This document shows positions 1 through 5,633 of a DNA stretch of 5,633 nucleotides, one piece after another. Below the pieces are notes generated by a model. The model was not told where the DNA came from. It saw only the letters and a program-made list of their open reading frames with translations, and ran no database searches. The stretch lies in NCBI GenBank assembly GCA_001797415.1, contig MGPL01000141.1, positions 15,042-20,674 of the forward strand, written 5' to 3'. This DNA is from Deltaproteobacteria bacterium GWA2_55_10 (lineage in GTDB: Bacteria; Desulfobacterota; GWC2-55-46). The position numbers were made by a program, and so were the translations under genes. The first letter of the stretch is position 1, and every line of letters begins with the position of its first letter.

Positions 1-239
1 CGCAGACCGCCGAGGGCTGGATAAACGGCGCGTTCTTCGTGCTCGAACCCGAGGTCTTCGACTACATCGAAGGTGACGACACTCAGTTCGAAAAAGAGCC
101 GCTGGAAGCGCTTGCAAGGGACGGGCAGCTAATGGCTTACACCCATTCCTCGTTCTGGCAGTGCATGGACACGCTCAGGGACAAGCTCCTGCTTGAGAAG
201 CTGTGGCAGAACGGCAAGGCGCCCTGGAAAAAATGGTGA
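1..239 (+). CDS. rfbF: Glucose-1-phosphate cytidylyltransferase, C-terminal fragment (5' end outside window)
   Basis: The reading frame is open from base 3 and ends at TGA 237-239, giving the last 78 residues of a protein whose family is about 255-260 residues long. The family makes CDP-glucose and pyrophosphate from CTP and glucose-1-phosphate in the cytoplasm, the first step toward CDP-6-deoxy and CDP-3,6-dideoxy sugars of O-antigens. Seen directly: the GWINGAFFVLEPEVFDYI block near the start, the EKEPLEAL segment, the FWQCMDTLRDK block and the closing APWKKW. All match the RfbF C-terminus as I recall it. The Asp of WQCMDT corresponds to a metal/nucleotide-site residue in this nucleotidyltransferase fold (family knowledge). 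The N-terminal GxG-type nucleotide-binding loop lies outside the window. It is the first gene of the visible operon, 17 bp before the first methyltransferase. A different sugar nucleotidyltransferase is unlikely given the WQCMDT and APWK signatures. Confidence 0.93.
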   Translation, partial: QTAEGWINGAFFVLEPEVFDYIEGDDTQFEKEPLEALARDGQLMAYTHSSFWQCMDTLRDKLLLEKLWQNGKAPWKKW

Positions 240-246
240 AACACAC

Positions 247-256
247 AGGAGAGGAG
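247..256 (+). promoter_or_regulatory. Double Shine-Dalgarno for first methyltransferase
   Basis: AGGAGAGGAG contains two overlapping purine-rich ribosome binding sites. The first (AGGAG, 247-251) is 5 bases before ATG 257 and the second (GAGGAG, 251-256) is 6 bases before ATG 263. Either ATG could therefore be used, but both are far better supported than in-frame starts inside rfbF such as ATG 203. Confidence 0.75.
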
Positions 257-1492
257 ATGACGATGGAAAAAAAGGACCTGAGATGCCGTTCCTGCGGATC
301 GCTTAACCTTGAGACGGTACTCGACCTCGGGAGGATGCCCCTCGCGGACGCGCTCCTCACGGAAGATGAGCTTAACTCCCCGGAGGCCGCCTACCCGCTC
401 GAAGCCGCCTTCTGCACAGACTGTTCGCTCCTTCAGATAACGGAGACCGTGCCGCCCGAGATGCTCTTCTGCAAAAAATATCCGTATTATTCATCCTTCT
501 CCGACGAGCTTCTGAGGCATTCCAGGGAGAACGCCCTGGAGCTTATCGAGTCGAGGGGCCTCGATGAGAAAAGCCTGGCCGTTGAGATAGCATCCAATGA
601 CGGCTATCTGCTCAAGAACTTCGTGGAAAAGGACATCCCCTGCCTGGGGATCGACCCTGCGGAGGGGCCGGCCGAGTCCGCGGAGAAGATAGGCGTGCCG
701 ACGATATGCGCTTTTTTCAACGCCGAGCTTGCCAGCCAGCTCACCGGCATAGGCAAGCGCGCCGACGTAATAATAGCCAACAACGTCCTTGCCCATGTCG
801 CGGACGTGCGCGGCTTTCTCGCGGGCGTAAGGACGCTTCTGAAAGAGGACGGCATCGCGTCGATAGAGGTGCCTTATGTACGCGACCTCATAGACAACTG
901 CGAGTTCGACACCATCTACCACGAGCACCTCTGCTATTTCTCGGCGACCTCTGTTGACCGCCTGCTGCGCACTAACGGCCTCTATCTGAATTCTGTGAAG
1001 AGGATACCCATACACGGGGGTTCGTTAAGGCTCTATGTCGGAAGGAAAGACGAGCCGGACGCCGCCGTAAAGTCGCTTCTTGAAGAGGAGCGCGAAAGGG
1101 GGCTCGGCGACATATCATATTACAACGAGTTTGCGGCAAAGGTGAACAACGTCAAATCAGGACTGACCTACATACTGAGCATGCTCAGGGAACAGGGCGC
1201 CAGCATAGCGGCCTACGGCGCCGCCGCAAAGGGGGCGACCCTTATCAACTATGTCGGGCTTGGGAAGGAAACGATAGATTTCGTGGTAGACAGGAACATT
1301 CACAAGCAGGGCCGCTTCATGCCGGGCGTTCGCATACCCATATCCGGCCCGGAAAGGCTCCTCCATGAACAGCCTGATTACGTCCTCATACTCGCCTGGA
1401 ACTTCGCAGAGGAGATAATGGCTCAGCAGGAGGAGTACAGGGCCAGGGGCGGAAAATTCATATTGCCTATACCCGAATGGAAGATAGCGTGA
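257..1492 (+). CDS. NDP-sugar C-3-methyltransferase family protein (zinc-knuckle SAM methyltransferase, MT1)
   Basis: A 411-residue protein, the usual length for the TylCIII/TcaB9-type sugar C-methyltransferases, which add a methyl branch to an NDP-keto-6-deoxysugar using SAM in the cytoplasm. Three parts are visible. The N-terminal zinc domain has CRSC (Cys10, Cys13) and CTDC (Cys53, Cys56). A Rossmann SAM domain follows, with the family-specific motif I VEIASNDGYLL (109-119) and acidic GIDP (Asp133). The C-terminal domain starts near residue 316 (AAYGAAAKGATL, then VVDRN and PEWKIA). Tyr75, Tyr221, Glu223 and His224 (motif YHEH) line up, one residue off, with TcaB9 Tyr76, Tyr222, Glu224 and His225, the active-site set as I remember it. 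ATG 257 was chosen for its adjacent Shine-Dalgarno; ATG 263 is equally possible, and a start at 203 would overlap rfbF by 37 bp without a good site. Lying directly after rfbF, it probably acts on a CDP-linked ketosugar (inference); the actual substrate and methylated carbon are unknown. Confidence 0.9.
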   Translation: MTMEKKDLRCRSCGSLNLETVLDLGRMPLADALLTEDELNSPEAAYPLEAAFCTDCSLLQITETVPPEMLFCKKYPYYSSFSDELLRHSRENALELIESRGLDEKSLAVEIASNDGYLLKNFVEKDIPCLGIDPAEGPAESAEKIGVPTICAFFNAELASQLTGIGKRADVIIANNVLAHVADVRGFLAGVRTLLKEDGIASIEVPYVRDLIDNCEFDTIYHEHLCYFSATSVDRLLRTNGLYLNSVKRIPIHGGSLRLYVGRKDEPDAAVKSLLEEERERGLGDISYYNEFAAKVNNVKSGLTYILSMLREQGASIAAYGAAAKGATLINYVGLGKETIDFVVDRNIHKQGRFMPGVRIPISGPERLLHEQPDYVLILAWNFAEEIMAQQEEYRARGGKFILPIPEWKIA

Positions 1493-1497
1493 AAGGA
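1492..1497 (+). promoter_or_regulatory. Ribosome binding site of second methyltransferase
   Basis: AAAGGA begins on the last base of the preceding stop codon (TGA 1490-1492) and sits 8 bases before ATG 1506. It supports ATG 1506 over the next in-frame ATG at 1533. Confidence 0.65.
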
Positions 1498-1505
1498 TTA
1501 CCAAA

Positions 1506-2714
1506 ATGAAAAGTCTGGGCATTGAAAGCACAATGGCCTGGCCTGAGCTCTCGCTCGGCTGCCCGGGCTGCGGCTTGCAGAAGATAAGGGCGATATATTC
1601 CTTTGAAGGCGCGCCTGTCCATTCGGTCCTCCTGATGCCGTCGCGGGAAGCGGCTGTCAACTATCCGAGGGGCGACGTAAAGCTCGGCTTCTGCGAAGGA
1701 TGCGGCTTCATATGGAACCTCTCCTACGACCCGGCGCTGCAGGAGTACTCGAAGTCATGCGAAGAGACGCAGGCCTTTTCAGGCTATTACAACGCCTTCG
1801 CGCGCTCACTGGCTTCCAGCCTCATCGAGAGGCACGGCCTTAAGGGCAAGCACATCCTTGAAATAGGCTGCGGCAAGGGGGAGTTCCTCGCCCTGCTCTG
1901 CGAGATGGGCGGCAATACAGGGATCGGCTTCGACCCTGCCTTTTCAGAGGGCAGGTTCGAGAGGCGGGACGGCCTCACCTTCATTAGCGATTTTTATTCC
2001 GAGAAATACTCAGGTCTCAGGGCAGACTTCATCGTATGCAAGATGACCCTTGAACATATTGACATGACAGGCCGGTTCATAGCCGGAATAAGGAAATCGC
2101 TGGGGGACCAGAGCGCCACCGTATTCTTCCAGGTGCCTGACGTAACAAGGGTGATAAGAGAACTTGCCTTCTGGGACATCTACTACGAGCACTGCTCGTA
2201 TTTCAGCCCGGGGTCGCTCTCAAGGCTCTTCAGGGCGCACGGATTCGATATCGTAGACCTCAGACGCGACTACGGCGGCCAGTATCTGCTGCTCGAGGCA
2301 AAGCCCATGCAGGGCGCTCCCTCCCCTTTCCTCGACATCGAAGAGACGCCCGCGGAGCTTGACGAGGCGGTCACCTTTTTCTCGGAGAGCGTCGTGCAAA
2401 AGATCTCCCTTTGGAGGCACAAGTTGAGGGAGTTCAGCAAATCCGGCTACAGGACCGTAGTCTGGGGATCCGGTTCAAAGGGCGTGGCCTTCCTTTCGAC
2501 CCTGGGCATCACGGACGAGATACGGTACGTTGTCGACATAAACCCGTTCAGGAAAGGCACCTTCATGGCCGGGACCGGGCACGAGATAGTGGCACCGGAT
2601 TTCGTCGCCGAGTACAGGCCTGACGCGGTCATACTGATGAACCCCGTATACAAGGGCGAGGTAGAGGAAAACCTCAAGAGGCTGCGCGTGCAGGCCCAGG
2701 TGCTTACAGTCTGA
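1506..2714 (+). CDS. Zinc-knuckle class I SAM-dependent methyltransferase, probable sugar C-methyltransferase paralog (MT2)
   Basis: A 402-residue cytoplasmic methyltransferase with the same three-part layout as the preceding gene but from a different branch. The N-terminal zinc knuckles are CPGC (Cys19, Cys22) and CEGC (Cys63, Cys66). The Rossmann domain carries a classical glycine-rich motif I, LEIGCGKGEFL (118-128), then GFDP (Asp143) and LEHID (182-186). The C-terminal domain, from about residue 318, contains VVWGSGSKG, VVDINP and ILMNP, as in the C-methyltransferase C-terminal fold. The catalytic motif is YYEH (226-229), matching YHEH of the first methyltransferase. The position equivalent to Tyr75 of that protein is Cys85 by ungapped alignment, so one conserved tyrosine appears lost. 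It is clearly paralogous to the next gene, to which it is joined by a 1-bp stop/start overlap. C-methylation is inferred from the fold; an O- or N-methyltransferase role, or another ketosugar substrate, cannot be excluded. Confidence 0.85.
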   Translation: MKSLGIESTMAWPELSLGCPGCGLQKIRAIYSFEGAPVHSVLLMPSREAAVNYPRGDVKLGFCEGCGFIWNLSYDPALQEYSKSCEETQAFSGYYNAFARSLASSLIERHGLKGKHILEIGCGKGEFLALLCEMGGNTGIGFDPAFSEGRFERRDGLTFISDFYSEKYSGLRADFIVCKMTLEHIDMTGRFIAGIRKSLGDQSATVFFQVPDVTRVIRELAFWDIYYEHCSYFSPGSLSRLFRAHGFDIVDLRRDYGGQYLLLEAKPMQGAPSPFLDIEETPAELDEAVTFFSESVVQKISLWRHKLREFSKSGYRTVVWGSGSKGVAFLSTLGITDEIRYVVDINPFRKGTFMAGTGHEIVAPDFVAEYRPDAVILMNPVYKGEVEENLKRLRVQAQVLTV

Positions 2715-2716
2715 TG
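2712..2716 (+). other. TGATG stop/start overlap (translational coupling)
   Basis: The TGA of the second methyltransferase (2712-2714) shares its A with the ATG of the third (2714-2716). Only a weak, distant AGG (2698-2700) precedes it, so translation of the third gene probably depends on ribosomes terminating on the second (inference). Confidence 0.7.
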
Positions 2717-3895
2717 GATAAGGCGGCACAAAAGAAAACATGCCCGGTATGCCGTTCGGAAGCCGTATCGGTCTTCGCGGATGTGGGCCGCGCGCCCGTA
2801 CACTCCAATGTCCTCTGGCAGACGCGCGAGGAGGCATTAGGCGCCGTGCTGGGCGAGATCAGGCTCGGTTTCTGCGGCGTCTGCGGGCACATCTTCAACA
2901 CTGCCTTTGACCCGGATTCCATAAAATACACGCAGGAGTATGAGAACTCCCTTCATTTCTCCCCATTTTTTCAGGATTACGCAAGGTCTCTCGCTCTCAA
3001 GCTCATCGAAAAATACGACCTGTACGGCAAGGACATCATCGAAATAGGCTGCGGCAAAGGCGATTTCCTGATGCTCATGAGCGAGCTTGGCAACAACAGG
3101 GGCGTGGGCTTCGACGCTACCTACGCCAGGGAGCGCACTGAACGCACGGAACGCGTCAAATTCATACAGGACCTGTACTCAGAGCAGTACGCGGGCTACA
3201 AAGGCGACATGGTATTGAGCAGACAGGTACTCGAGCATATCGATTCTCCGAAGAGGTTTCTGGAAACGCTCAGGCTGGGAATAGGCGGCAATTCAAAAGC
3301 CATCATATTCTGCGAAGTCCCAAACGTACTATATACGATAAGAGAACTCGCCATCTGGGACATTATTTACGAGCACTTCTCCTATTTCAGCTCCCACTCG
3401 ATCGACAGGCTCTTCAGGTCCGCCGGGTACGCCGTATCCGCGCTGGAAGAATCTTTCGAGGGGCAGTTCCTCTGTCTGGAAGCGCGTCCGGCGCCCTCGC
3501 CGCTCTCCGATGAAAGTGACGAGAGCTGGCTGAACTGGTTCAAAAAAGAGGTCGCGGATTTTTCAAGAAAGCACTCGGGCAAGGTCCTCGCGTGGAAATG
3601 CGAGCTGGAGCGCATAGCCGCGACCGGGCATCGGGCGGTTATCTGGGGTGGCGGCTCAAAGGGCGTATCCTTCCTTAACGCGCTCGACATAAGCGGGCTC
3701 ATACAATACGCCGTCGACATCAACCCCTACAAACAAGGCAAGTACATACCGGGCAGCGGGCAGGAGATAGTCTCTCCCTGCTTTCTCTCGGAGTACAGGC
3801 CAGACGTCATAATACTGATGAATCCGAACTACGCAGCTGAAGTCTGGAGCCTCGTAAGGGAGATGGGGCTCAAAAGCAGGATACTAATCGCGTGA
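2714..3895 (+). CDS. Zinc-knuckle class I SAM-dependent methyltransferase, tandem paralog of preceding gene (MT3)
   Basis: A 393-residue methyltransferase, collinear over its length with the preceding gene product. Zinc knuckles are CPVC (Cys10, Cys13) and CGVC (Cys54, Cys57), separated by an APVHS segment shared with the paralog. The SAM motif I is IEIGCGKGDFL (109-119), followed by GFD (Asp134) and VLEHID (172-177). The C-terminal domain begins near residue 309 (VIWGGGSKG, VDINPYKQG, ILMNP). The catalytic-motif region reads IYEH (218-221): Glu220 and His221 are kept, but the tyrosine two positions before Glu in the first two methyltransferases is Ile218 here. The other tyrosine, equivalent to Tyr75 of the first methyltransferase, is kept as Tyr76. 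The start is fixed by the TGATG overlap. It probably modifies a nucleotide-activated or glycan-bound sugar in the same pathway (inference). Substrate and reaction are not determinable here, and an altered activity is possible given the substitution. Confidence 0.85.
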   Translation: MDKAAQKKTCPVCRSEAVSVFADVGRAPVHSNVLWQTREEALGAVLGEIRLGFCGVCGHIFNTAFDPDSIKYTQEYENSLHFSPFFQDYARSLALKLIEKYDLYGKDIIEIGCGKGDFLMLMSELGNNRGVGFDATYARERTERTERVKFIQDLYSEQYAGYKGDMVLSRQVLEHIDSPKRFLETLRLGIGGNSKAIIFCEVPNVLYTIRELAIWDIIYEHFSYFSSHSIDRLFRSAGYAVSALEESFEGQFLCLEARPAPSPLSDESDESWLNWFKKEVADFSRKHSGKVLAWKCELERIAATGHRAVIWGGGSKGVSFLNALDISGLIQYAVDINPYKQGKYIPGSGQEIVSPCFLSEYRPDVIILMNPNYAAEVWSLVREMGLKSRILIA

Positions 3896-3900
3896 AAGGG
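3895..3900 (+). promoter_or_regulatory. Ribosome binding site of glycosyltransferase
   Basis: AAAGGG overlaps the last base of the preceding stop codon and lies 5 bases before ATG 3906. It favours ATG 3906 over the in-frame GTG 3900, which would itself overlap this site. Confidence 0.65.
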
Positions 3901-3905
3901 TGACG

Positions 3906-4820
3906 ATGGAAAAGAGACCGCGAGTAAGCATAGGCCTTCCGGTATACAACGCAGAACGATACCTGAGGCATTCCGTCGAATCCATGCTGGGGCAGACCTT
4001 CGGGGATTTCGAGCTCGTCATATCGGACAACGCGTCAACCGACGCGACCTATGAAATATGCTCCGAATACGCCCGCATGGACGACAGGATACGCCTGTAC
4101 AGGAACGAGAAGAACTTCGGGGCCGCCGAGAACTTCAACCGCGTCTTCAATCTCTCGCGCGCGGAATACTTCAAATGGATAGCTTACGACGATGTATGCG
4201 CCCCGGTGTTCCTCGAACGGTGCCTGGAGGTGCTCGAAAGCCGTCCTGACGTGGCGCTTTGCTACCCCAAGACCGTACTGATAGACGAGAACGGCAGCGA
4301 GATGATGAAATACGAGGACAGGCTGCACATGCCTTATGAGAGGCCTCACAGGCGCCTGAGGCACTTTTTGACGAAAGTCAACCTGGCGAACCCGGTCTTC
4401 GGCCTGATACGCTCGGACGTGCTCAAAGAAACGCAGCTCCTCGGCAAGTACTTCGGGGCGGATTATGTGCTTCTCATGGAGATATGCCTCAGGGGAAAAT
4501 TCTTTGAGATACCGGAGCACCTCTTTCTCAGGAGGGACCACGCCAGGAATTCGCGCCGCCTGCCGAGGAACGAAATAGCCGTCTGGTGGGATTCTTCCCA
4601 CAGGGGCGTCTACAAGTTCATCCAGAGCAGGCTTGTCTCAGAGCAGTTCCTTGCCATCTCCCGCACCGGGCTCGGCTGGTATGAGAAAGGGCTTTGCACC
4701 GCCCAGATAGCGCGCTGGATAGCGAGGCAGTGGCGGGCCAAGGGCGGAAGGTACAAGGCTACCCTGAAGAAGAGGATAATGCTCCCCGGGGCAGAGAAAA
4801 ATACGGCGTTCAGAAGATGA
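3906..4820 (+). CDS. Family 2 glycosyltransferase (GT-A fold)
   Basis: A 304-residue inverting glycosyltransferase of the GT2 family, likely adding a sugar from a nucleotide donor to a lipid-linked or nascent glycan at the cytoplasmic face of the membrane. Seen directly: the N-terminal strand VSIGLPVYNAERYL (7-20), QTFGDFELVISDNASTD (30-46) with the nucleotide-binding Asp41, and NFGAAENFNRVF (70-81). The metal-binding motif is Asp95-Asp96 in KWIAYDDVCAP, followed by ALCYPKTVLIDENG and the later DYVLLMEICLRGKFFEIPEH block, which probably contributes the acceptor side and catalytic base. No membrane segment is evident. The last 37 residues (268-304) are strongly basic, with 12 Lys/Arg and one Glu. 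ATG 3906 was preferred over GTG 3900 because of ribosome-binding-site spacing. The gene follows the methyltransferases by 10 bp and overlaps the exosortase gene by 4 bp. Donor and acceptor cannot be read from sequence; a methylated sugar made upstream is an attractive donor (inference). Confidence 0.9.
   Translation: MEKRPRVSIGLPVYNAERYLRHSVESMLGQTFGDFELVISDNASTDATYEICSEYARMDDRIRLYRNEKNFGAAENFNRVFNLSRAEYFKWIAYDDVCAPVFLERCLEVLESRPDVALCYPKTVLIDENGSEMMKYEDRLHMPYERPHRRLRHFLTKVNLANPVFGLIRSDVLKETQLLGKYFGADYVLLMEICLRGKFFEIPEHLFLRRDHARNSRRLPRNEIAVWWDSSHRGVYKFIQSRLVSEQFLAISRTGLGWYEKGLCTAQIARWIARQWRAKGGRYKATLKKRIMLPGAEKNTAFRR
4817..4820 (+). other. ATGA start/stop overlap (translational coupling)
   Basis: The ATG of the exosortase gene (4817-4819) overlaps the TGA of the glycosyltransferase gene (4818-4820). 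Only a weak AGAAG directly abuts the start, so coupled re-initiation is likely (inference). Confidence 0.7.
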
Positions 4821-5633
4821 TAAACGAAGGAAGCATATCCCGGAGGGCCGCGACCCCGTTGAGGGCAAGGGGCCTGTACTTCATAATTGCGGCTTCCATC
4901 ATAATAGCGGTATTCTCACCGGCTTTTATGACGCTCTACAGCCTCGCCCTGGACAGCGAGCTGCATTCGTACATAATGCTCATACCGCTTCTGTGCGCTT
5001 ACTTTTTCTATGTAAGAAGAAAAGAGATAGCCTCAAATGCCTCATACGGCATAAAGGCCGGTCTGCCTGTACTGCTGACGGGAGCAGGCGTCTGCGCCTG
5101 GGCGTTATGGGCATGGGGAGACAGGCCGAACGTACTTCTTGCGGCAACGGTACTTTCGGCAGTGGTATTGCTCATGGGGACATTCGTAGTCATCTTCGGC
5201 GCAAGGTCGGCGCGTTCGGCGGCCTTTCCCCTGCTCTTTCTTCTTTTCATGGTGCCGATACCGGAAAAGGCGCTCGACCCTGCGATATATCTTCTTCAGA
5301 AGGGGTCCGCTGACACGGCATGGCTGCTGCTGAACCTCACCGGGGTACCGGTGCAGCGGGACGGGTTCTTCTTCCACCTGCCCGGGCTCTCAGTAGAGGT
5401 CGCAAAACAGTGCAGCGGCATCCGCTCGAGCACGGTGCTCGTCATCTCCGGAATAATGGCAGCCGAGATGTTCTTAAGGACCTGGGGCGGCAGGATGGCT
5501 CTTATGCTCGCCTTGATCCCGATTGCCGTCCTTAAGAACGGCGTTCGGATAACGGCGCTCACGCTCGGCGGCTACTACATCGATGAACGCGTGCTTTACG
5601 GCAGCCTCCATACGAGGGGCGGCATGCTCTTTT
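4817..5633 (+). CDS. Exosortase/archaeosortase family transpeptidase-like membrane protein (3' end outside window)
   Basis: The frame is open from ATG 4817 to the window edge, giving 272 residues of a polytopic inner-membrane protein. Exosortases are thought to recognise C-terminal tripartite signals (PEP-CTERM and relatives) and cleave or transfer the protein at the outer face of the membrane; they typically sit in EPS loci. Hydrophobic segments appear at about 20-45, 50-66, 82-100, 106-128, 135-148 and 205-217, with further ones between 226 and 256. All three family catalytic residues are visible: Cys199 in EVAKQCSGIRSS (194-205), Arg244 in LKNGVRIT, and His265 in LHTRGG. The HSYIMLIPLLCAYFFY segment (50-65) matches the conserved early block near the second membrane helix. 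The ATGA overlap with the glycosyltransferase fixes the start. I cannot assign the subtype (XrtA, XrtB, XrtC etc.), and a C-terminal EpsI-like domain, if any, would lie beyond the edge. Confidence 0.92.
   Translation, partial: MINEGSISRRAATPLRARGLYFIIAASIIIAVFSPAFMTLYSLALDSELHSYIMLIPLLCAYFFYVRRKEIASNASYGIKAGLPVLLTGAGVCAWALWAWGDRPNVLLAATVLSAVVLLMGTFVVIFGARSARSAAFPLLFLLFMVPIPEKALDPAIYLLQKGSADTAWLLLNLTGVPVQRDGFFFHLPGLSVEVAKQCSGIRSSTVLVISGIMAAEMFLRTWGGRMALMLALIPIAVLKNGVRITALTLGGYYIDERVLYGSLHTRGGMLF

Noticed and set aside
203..256. Upstream extension of the first methyltransferase to an ATG at 203, inside rfbF
   Set aside because: The extra 18 residues precede the conserved CxxC zinc knuckle, have no family match I recognise, and would overlap rfbF coding sequence; ATG 257/263 has strong adjacent ribosome binding sites.
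240..256. Internal promoter or terminator between genes
   Set aside because: All intergenic gaps are 17 bp or less and contain only ribosome-binding sequence; there is no room for a terminator hairpin or a -35/-10 pair.
491..1015. 174-codon open frame on the minus strand
   Set aside because: It lies wholly inside the first methyltransferase, has no recognisable domain, and is explained by biased codon use on the coding strand.
1157..1660. 167-codon minus-strand open frame spanning the junction of the first and second methyltransferases
   Set aside because: It crosses two confidently called genes, has no motif, and has no ribosome binding site that would support it.
1860..3057. 17-base direct repeat (1860-1876 and 3041-3057) as a possible recombination or mobile-element site
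   Set aside because: Both copies encode the conserved SAM-binding motif EIGCGK in paralogous genes, so identity is explained by homology and functional constraint.
4035..4601. 188-codon open frame on the minus strand
   Set aside because: It is antisense to the well-supported GT2 gene; its Val/Arg/Glu-rich composition is typical of a frame shadow.
4821..4992. Apparent gene-free gap after the glycosyltransferase
   Set aside because: It encodes the N-terminal membrane segments of the exosortase in frame from ATG 4817.
4993..5313. 106-codon plus-strand open frame in a second frame
   Set aside because: It is a shadow of the exosortase, whose frame is continuous from 4817 to the window end and carries the catalytic motifs.

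Overview
The window is a densely packed, single-direction (+ strand) stretch of a surface-polysaccharide or exopolysaccharide gene cluster. It holds one 3'-truncated and one 5'-truncated gene at the edges and four complete genes between them. In order these are: the C-terminal end of a glucose-1-phosphate cytidylyltransferase (RfbF type); three consecutive SAM-dependent methyltransferases of the zinc-knuckle sugar C-methyltransferase superfamily; a family 2 glycosyltransferase; and the first 272 codons of an exosortase/archaeosortase-family membrane protease that runs off the right edge.

Gene spacing is very tight: 17 bp, 13 bp, a 1-bp overlap (TGATG), 10 bp and a 4-bp overlap (ATGA). I see no promoter or terminator, so the window looks like the interior of one polycistronic operon. 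No RNA gene, mobile element, CRISPR array or gene on the minus strand is supported, and no stretch of 300 bases lacks a gene.

How the genes may work together (inference): RfbF makes CDP-glucose, the entry to CDP-6-deoxy and CDP-dideoxy sugars. The first methyltransferase has the full motif set of NDP-ketosugar C-3-methyltransferases and could add a methyl branch to a CDP-4-keto (or 3-keto) sugar. The next two are a diverged paralogous pair that may modify the same or another sugar. The GT2 enzyme would transfer a sugar to a growing glycan. The exosortase links the locus to the EPS/protein-sorting systems (PEP-CTERM and relatives) of Gram-negative bacteria. A CDP-glucose 4,6-dehydratase (RfbG) would be expected nearby but is not in the window.

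Organism: the sequence is GC-rich by eye, yet uses ATA for Ile and AGG for Arg very heavily, and it carries an exosortase. This resembles environmental Nitrospirota or deltaproteobacterial-lineage genomes, but the assignment is a low-confidence inference from codon style.

The most interesting points are the run of three C-methyltransferase-type genes, a reciprocal loss of two presumed active-site tyrosines in the tandem paralogs (Cys85 in the second gene, Ile218 in the third), and the direct translational coupling of an exosortase to a glycosyltransferase gene.
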